Below are positions 4,148 to 7,937 of a stretch of 7,937 nucleotides of DNA, one piece after another. Under the pieces are notes generated by a model. The model was not told the origin of the DNA, did no database searches, and saw only the letters and a list, made by a program, of their open reading frames with translations. This stretch comes from Maritimibacter sp. (GTDB lineage: Bacteria > Pseudomonadota > Alphaproteobacteria > Rhodobacterales > Rhodobacteraceae). Each line of letters begins with the position of its first letter. Positions within the stretch are counted from its first letter, which is position 1. The stretch spans positions 1-7,937 of the forward strand of contig DOUP01000124.1 of the NCBI GenBank assembly GCA_003520545.1, read 5' to 3'. Both the position numbers and the translations under genes were made by a program.

Positions 4148-4443
4148 TGGCAATCATTTAACCACGATGAGGACGGGAACAAAGGGGCGAACAAGAACCC
4201 CGAAACAAACTCCCAAGTCAGGTTTCATACAGGCACCCCGCTTCATCGAAAAAAGAGATCCGACGTGCTCGCGAGCAGACATCCCCCCAGGTGGCGACCG
4301 CGATCGGACGAACCCAGAAATGGGACGAGGGCGGCGGTTTGGACAGTGGCAGCAGTTCAAACCGTCGTTTTCGTTTCCAGGGGGCAAAAAAGACGACCGG
4401 CCAGGCGGCACGGAAACGAAGGACAGAACGGGAGCCGCATTCA

Positions 4444-4947
4444 GTGGCACAAGTGTTCAGAGGCAGCGGGCTCCACAAGGTGGATGCGAAGGGCAGGGTG
4501 TCTATCCCCGCCCTGTTTCGCCGTGTTCTGGAGGCGACCGACCCCGACTGGACCGAAGGGCTCGCCGCCAACTTCGTGATCGTTTTCGGCGATCACCGCC
4601 GCCAATACCTTGAATGTTATTCGATGGAAGCGATCTCGGAGGTCGATGACATCATCGCGTCCAAGCCGCGTGGCTCCAAGGGCCGCAAGCTGCTTGAAAA
4701 CATGTACTACGGTCAATCCTTGCCCACCTCGGTGGACGATACGGGCCGGATCGTTTTGCCCGCGCGTCTGCGCGAGAAGATCGGGCTCGACAAGGAAGCT
4801 TATTTCGTCGCCGCGGGCGACACGTTCCAGATCTGGAACCCTGAGACTTATGACAAGGTCGAAGCCGCGAAGAACGCGGAATACCTCGATGAATTGCCGG
4901 ACGATTACGATGTCGCCGCGCTTCTGGACGAGGAGCCAGCGGAATGA
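4444..4947 (+). CDS. mraZ: Transcriptional regulator MraZ
   Basis: MraZ is an AbrB/SpoVT-fold, ring-forming DNA-binding protein that controls the dcw operon it heads. The 167-residue product has two swapped-hairpin repeats with the diagnostic DxxxR motifs DAKGR (residues 14-18) and DDTGR (98-102), each followed by a short beta segment (VSIPA and IVLPA). The tail is acidic (about 148-166). The start is taken as GTG at 4444, nine bases after a GGGAG ribosome site, because it puts the conserved FRG...HKVDAKGR segment at the N-terminus and gives the normal length. The frame stays open upstream to a GTG at 4291, but that extension of 51 residues is low-complexity and unlike the family. The stop overlaps the rsmH start as ATGA. 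TGGGN-type repeats far upstream are probable autoregulatory sites. Confidence 0.93.
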   Translation: MAQVFRGSGLHKVDAKGRVSIPALFRRVLEATDPDWTEGLAANFVIVFGDHRRQYLECYSMEAISEVDDIIASKPRGSKGRKLLENMYYGQSLPTSVDDTGRIVLPARLREKIGLDKEAYFVAAGDTFQIWNPETYDKVEAAKNAEYLDELPDDYDVAALLDEEPAE

Positions 4948-5933
4948 TGGTGGCTGCCGCGACCCAATCAGACCCCCATATTCCCGTTTTGCTGCGACCG
5001 CTTCTCAAGGCGGTCGCGCCTGTTTCCGGGGTCTGGATCGACGGCACCTTCGGCGCGGGCGGCTATGCGCGTGGATTGGTCGAGGCGGGCGCGGACCGGG
5101 TGATCGGGATCGACCGGGACCCGCTGGCGCATGAGATGGCGGCTGGCTGGGTGTCGGATGTGCCACAGATCGACCTGAAGCTTGGCACGTTTTCCGAAAT
5201 GGACGAGATCGCCGGTGACCTGGTGGACGGGGTCGTGCTGGACCTCGGCGTTTCTTCCATGCAGCTCGATCTGGCCGAACGCGGGTTTTCCTTCATGCGT
5301 GACGGGCCGCTCGACATGCGGATGAGCCAGGAGGGGCCGTCGGCGGCTGACCTGGTGAACGAGGCCTCGGAAGAGGACCTGGCCGACATCCTGTATCACT
5401 ACGGGGAAGAGCGCGCCGCGCGGCGGATTGCGCGCGCCATCGTGAAGGCGCGCCAGACCGTGCCGTTCGAGACGACGGCGCAGCTTGCGAGCGTGGTCGA
5501 AGGCTGTTTGCCGCGTCCCAAGCCGGGGCAGAGCCATCCGGCGACCCGGAGCTTCCAAGCCATTCGTATCGCGGTGAACGACGAATTCGGACAGTTGGCC
5601 GAAGGGCTGGAGGCCGCCGAACGGGCGTTGAAACCCGGCGGCAAGCTGGCCGTGGTGACGTTTCACTCGCTCGAAGACCGGGTTGTGAAGCGCTATCTGC
5701 AACTGGCGGCGAGCAGCGGGGGCGGCGGGAATCGCTACGCGCCCCAGGAAGAAAAGCAAGTGCCGCGTTTCGATCTGACCCCGCGCCGCGCGATTGCGCC
5801 CGACGAGGACGAGCTGGCGGTGAACCCGCGCGCGCGGTCGTCGCGCCTGCGGGTTGCCACGCGGACCGACGCGCCGTTCGAGCCGGTGGATCGTAGCAAG
5901 CTGGGGCTTCCGGCCCCTGCTTTTCAAAGGTGA
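4944..5933 (+). CDS. rsmH: 16S rRNA (cytosine-1402 N4) methyltransferase RsmH (MraW)
   Basis: RsmH transfers a methyl group from S-adenosylmethionine to N4 of C1402 in the 16S rRNA decoding centre. The 329-residue product has the family's class I fold. Visible features are HIPVLL near the start (12-17), the SAM-binding loop DGTFGAGGYARGL (33-45), the acidic strand end GIDRD (55-59), LDLGVSSMQLD (99-109), HPATRSFQAIRIAVNDE (198-214), and VTFHSLEDRVVKRYL (238-252). The ATG at 4944 overlaps the mraZ stop (ATGA), and GAGGAG lies eight bases upstream at 4930-4935. The ATG at 4947 is an alternative that drops one residue. Its place between mraZ and ftsL is the standard dcw order. Nothing in the motifs is abnormal. 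Confidence 0.96.
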   Translation: MMVAAATQSDPHIPVLLRPLLKAVAPVSGVWIDGTFGAGGYARGLVEAGADRVIGIDRDPLAHEMAAGWVSDVPQIDLKLGTFSEMDEIAGDLVDGVVLDLGVSSMQLDLAERGFSFMRDGPLDMRMSQEGPSAADLVNEASEEDLADILYHYGEERAARRIARAIVKARQTVPFETTAQLASVVEGCLPRPKPGQSHPATRSFQAIRIAVNDEFGQLAEGLEAAERALKPGGKLAVVTFHSLEDRVVKRYLQLAASSGGGGNRYAPQEEKQVPRFDLTPRRAIAPDEDELAVNPRARSSRLRVATRTDAPFEPVDRSKLGLPAPAFQR

Positions 5934-5937
5934 ACCG

Positions 5938-6351
5938 ATGATGCGCATGGTTCTCTTCGTGATGTCGACCTTGGCAGTCATGGGGCTGGGATACTGGGCC
6001 TATCACGAGAACTACAAAACGCAGGCCGCGCTCGACGAGGTTGAGACCTTGCAGCGCGACATCGGCCGGATGCGCGAGCAGATCACGGTGCTTCGGGCGG
6101 AATGGGCCTATCTCAACCGCCCGGACCGGCTCTATGAATTGACCAAGATGAATTTCGACCGGCTCGGGCTGATGGCGTTGGATCCGGTCCAGTTCGGCCG
6201 TGTGGACCAGATCGCTTTTCCCGAAGAGCCCGCAGCACTTCCGTTTGTCCCCACTGACGATGCGGTGGACGTCCAAGGGCAGTTGGACGACAGCGGGATG
6301 CCGATCACCGGAGACCTGACCGATATCGAAGACGTGGAGGTTGCCCGATGA
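5938..6351 (+). CDS. ftsL: Cell division protein FtsL
   Basis: FtsL is a bitopic inner-membrane scaffold that forms a complex with FtsB and FtsQ and helps activate septal FtsW-FtsI. The 137-residue product has a very short cytoplasmic end and one membrane span (about residues 4-21, MVLFVMSTLAVMGLGYWA). A periplasmic coiled-coil (about 25-55) leads into the characteristic LRAEWAYLNRPDRLYELT (52-69). The acidic C-terminal part (about 95-137) is poorly conserved in the family. ATG 5938 follows an AAAGG ribosome site seven bases upstream; ATG 5941 would give one residue less. It starts four bases after rsmH and its stop overlaps the ftsI start as ATGA, so translation is probably coupled. Confidence 0.92.
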   Translation: MMRMVLFVMSTLAVMGLGYWAYHENYKTQAALDEVETLQRDIGRMREQITVLRAEWAYLNRPDRLYELTKMNFDRLGLMALDPVQFGRVDQIAFPEEPAALPFVPTDDAVDVQGQLDDSGMPITGDLTDIEDVEVAR

Positions 6352-7937
6352 CCCGCACCCCGCTTCGCCCGCTTGCCCGTATCCTGGATGCCCGCGCGTC
6401 GGGCGGTGATCCGGATGCCATCGAGCGCGAGAACAAGCAGCTTCGCAACGAGGCGCAGCGCGACCGGGCGCGGTCGCGGGCCGAGGGGCGGCTTCTGGTG
6501 CTGGCGGTCCTGTTTTTCGTGGCCTTCGGCGCGGTCGGCGCGCGGATGGGCACCTTGTCGGCCTCGGAGGCCAGTGAACCGCGCGCGCAGGCGACCGGGG
6601 CGCAGATCGTGACGACACGGGGTGATATCATCGACCGCAACGGGCGGCTTTTGGCGACGAACCTGATGACGCACGCGCTCTATGCGCAGCCGCCGCAGAT
6701 GGTGGACCCGCGACGGGCGGCCAAGGAGCTGGCAGAAATTTTCCCGGATCTTGACGAGGATCGGTTGGTGCGTGATTTCACGGGGACGCGTAAGTTCCTG
6801 TGGATCAGAAAGAAGATCAGCCCGGAGCAAAAGCAGGCGGTGCATGACATCGGCGATCCCGGCCTGATGTTCGGTCCGCGCGAGATGCGGCTTTATCCGA
6901 ACGGCGCGGTGGCGAGCCATGTGCTCGGCGGGGCGCGGTTCGGGCAGCAGGGCGTGAACGCGGCGGAGATCATCGGGGTTGCGGGGGTCGAGCGGACATT
7001 CGACGAGCGGCTTCGCGATCCGGCGCAAGCGGGTGAACCGCTGATGCTGACGCTGGACCTGACCGTGCAATCCGCCGTGGAGCGCATCCTCGCCGGCGGC
7101 ATGGAGATCATGGACGCCAAGGGGGCTGCCGCGATCCTGATGGAGGCCAGAACCGGCGAGATCGTGTCGATTGCCAGCCTGCCGGATTTCGACCCCAACG
7201 ACCGCCCCAACCCGCTGACCGAAGGCCAGCCCTCCGATAGTCCTTTGTTCAACCGGGCGGTGCAGGGGGTCTATGAGCTTGGCTCGACGTTCAAGATTTT
7301 CGCCGCCGCGCAGTCGTTAGAGCTTGGGTTGGTGAACCCGGAAACGATGATTGATACGACCGGCCCGATCCGCTGGGGCAAGTTCCGCATCCGGGATTTC
7401 CATGATTATGGCCGCGAGTTGTCGGTGACGGACGTGATCGTCAAATCCTCTAACATTGGCACCGCGCGGATCGCGCAAATGATCGGGGCCGAGCAGCAGC
7501 GGGCGTTTCTGGACAGTCTCGGGATGACCAAGCCGACCGAGATCGAGATGATCGAAGCGACGGGGTCGCAGCCCTTGTTGCCGCCGAAATGGTCGGAACT
7601 GTCGACCATGACGATTTCCTATGGTCACGGGCTGTCGGCCTCGCCGCTGCACCTGGCAACCGCCTATGCCTCGCTTCTGAACGGCGGGACCAAGGTGACG
7701 CCGACGCTGATCCACAAGGGGCCGGTGCCGCCGGGCCCGCGCGTGGTGTCCGAGCGGACCTCTGCCGTGGCGCGCGACATGCTGCGGCAGGTGGTGGCGC
7801 GCGGCACGGCGTCCTTCGGCGAGGTGGAAGGCTACGCGGTGGGCGGCAAGACCGGCACGGCGGACAAACCGAAACCGCGCGGCGGCTATTACGACGAAAA
7901 GGTCATCGCGACCTTTGCGAGTATCTTCCCCGCGCAT
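6348..7937 (+). CDS. ftsI: Septal peptidoglycan transpeptidase FtsI (PBP3), 5' part
   Basis: FtsI is the class B penicillin-binding protein that cross-links septal peptidoglycan together with FtsW. The first 530 codons are present and the gene continues past the window. A cytoplasmic basic N-terminus (1-47) leads to one membrane anchor (about 48-66, LLVLAVLFFVAFGAVGA). The PBP dimerisation domain follows, with RGDIIDRNGRLLA (91-103) and the GVAGVERTFDERLRD region (210-224). The transpeptidase domain shows all three catalytic motifs: STFK (active Ser313 and Lys316), SSN (367-369) and KTGT (501-504). The ATG at 6348 overlaps the ftsL stop (ATGA). No frame disruption is seen. Only the last part of the transpeptidase domain is missing because the window ends. 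Confidence 0.96.
   Translation, partial: MTRTPLRPLARILDARASGGDPDAIERENKQLRNEAQRDRARSRAEGRLLVLAVLFFVAFGAVGARMGTLSASEASEPRAQATGAQIVTTRGDIIDRNGRLLATNLMTHALYAQPPQMVDPRRAAKELAEIFPDLDEDRLVRDFTGTRKFLWIRKKISPEQKQAVHDIGDPGLMFGPREMRLYPNGAVASHVLGGARFGQQGVNAAEIIGVAGVERTFDERLRDPAQAGEPLMLTLDLTVQSAVERILAGGMEIMDAKGAAAILMEARTGEIVSIASLPDFDPNDRPNPLTEGQPSDSPLFNRAVQGVYELGSTFKIFAAAQSLELGLVNPETMIDTTGPIRWGKFRIRDFHDYGRELSVTDVIVKSSNIGTARIAQMIGAEQQRAFLDSLGMTKPTEIEMIEATGSQPLLPPKWSELSTMTISYGHGLSASPLHLATAYASLLNGGTKVTPTLIHKGPVPPGPRVVSERTSAVARDMLRQVVARGTASFGEVEGYAVGGKTGTADKPKPRGGYYDEKVIATFASIFPAH

Larger units (their letters stand above)
3770..4443 (+). other. Gene-free dcw control region upstream of mraZ
   Basis: This is a long non-coding stretch with no credible gene on either strand. 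From left to right it holds two MraZ-like boxes (3794-3808 and 3835-3849), a GANTC cluster with tandem small hairpins (3853-3895), and a third box (3959-3973). Next come an AT-rich candidate promoter (3978-4005), a CAACAC-CTT-GTGTTG inverted repeat (4065-4079), an inverted four-unit box (4113-4147) and a perfect 12-base palindrome TGCTCGCGAGCA (4266-4277). The segment from about 3940 to 4260 is clearly richer in A+T than the flanking genes. No tRNA, RNase P RNA or known riboswitch is recognised. Confidence 0.6.

Noticed and set aside
2686..4194. 502-codon minus-strand open frame over mrp and the mraZ control region
   Set aside because: It lies antisense to mrp, whose motifs are all intact, and runs through a terminator and operator-like repeats. 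High G+C makes such frames common.
4291..4443. N-terminal extension of MraZ from GTG 4291
   Set aside because: The 51 extra residues are low-complexity and absent from the family. GTG 4444 has a good ribosome site and gives normal length.
3990..4613. 207-codon plus-strand open frame overlapping the start of mraZ
   Set aside because: It has no ribosome site and no family resemblance, and overlaps mraZ in another frame.
5293..6618. 441-codon minus-strand open frame opposite rsmH-ftsL-ftsI
   Set aside because: It is antisense to three secure dcw genes and is Arg/Pro-rich, as high-G+C shadow frames are.

Overview
The window looks like chromosomal core-genome DNA from an alphaproteobacterium of the Rhodobacterales (Roseobacter/Rhodobacter group). 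The reasons are the high G+C, the character of the UvrD, Mrp and division proteins, and a small DUF1127 gene followed directly by a run of CCTCCTCCC-loop hairpins. That last arrangement matches the ccaF1-ccsR1-4 (cuckoo RNA) locus described in Rhodobacter sphaeroides.

Layout. (1) 1-1571, plus strand: the 3' part of uvrD/pcrA, cut off by the window start. An in-frame, AT-richer stretch at about 361-735 adds an acidic, coiled-coil-like insertion to subdomain 2B. (2) 1572-2408, minus strand and convergent with uvrD: a stress-type unit. A sigma32-like promoter (about 2408-2381) precedes a 73-codon DUF1127 gene (2283-2062). Seventeen bases later come eight hairpins, each showing CCTCCTCCC in its loop, and the last one is followed by a T-run and serves as terminator. 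Spacing groups the hairpins into four pairs, i.e. four sRNAs. (3) 2620-3708, plus strand: mrp/apbC, an Fe-S cluster carrier P-loop ATPase, closed by a strong intrinsic terminator at 3738-3769. (4) 3770-4443: a 674-base gene-free control region before the division and cell wall (dcw) cluster. It holds four copies of a 15-base element (consensus TGGGATTTCATGGNA), which reads as TGGGN-N5-TGGGN and resembles MraZ operator sites. It also holds three GANTC sites within 43 bases, tandem small hairpins and an AT-rich candidate promoter. (5) 4444-7937, plus strand: mraZ-rsmH-ftsL-ftsI in the standard dcw order. Two ATGA overlaps and one 4-base gap show a tightly coupled operon; ftsI runs off the window end.

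How they work together. The dcw genes start septal peptidoglycan synthesis: RsmH methylates 16S rRNA, FtsL is a divisome scaffold, and FtsI is the septal transpeptidase. MraZ probably controls the operon through the upstream boxes. The DUF1127-sRNA unit is a separate stress-response module. In the Rhodobacter relative, the DUF1127 protein CcaF1 binds RNA and affects maturation of the co-transcribed sRNAs. The module is therefore not wholly new. The details most worth a second look are the eight-hairpin architecture, the motif-free hairpin inside the array, the missing uvrD terminator facing the array, the palindromes round the sigma32-like promoter, the multi-site mraZ control region and the mosaic UvrD insert.
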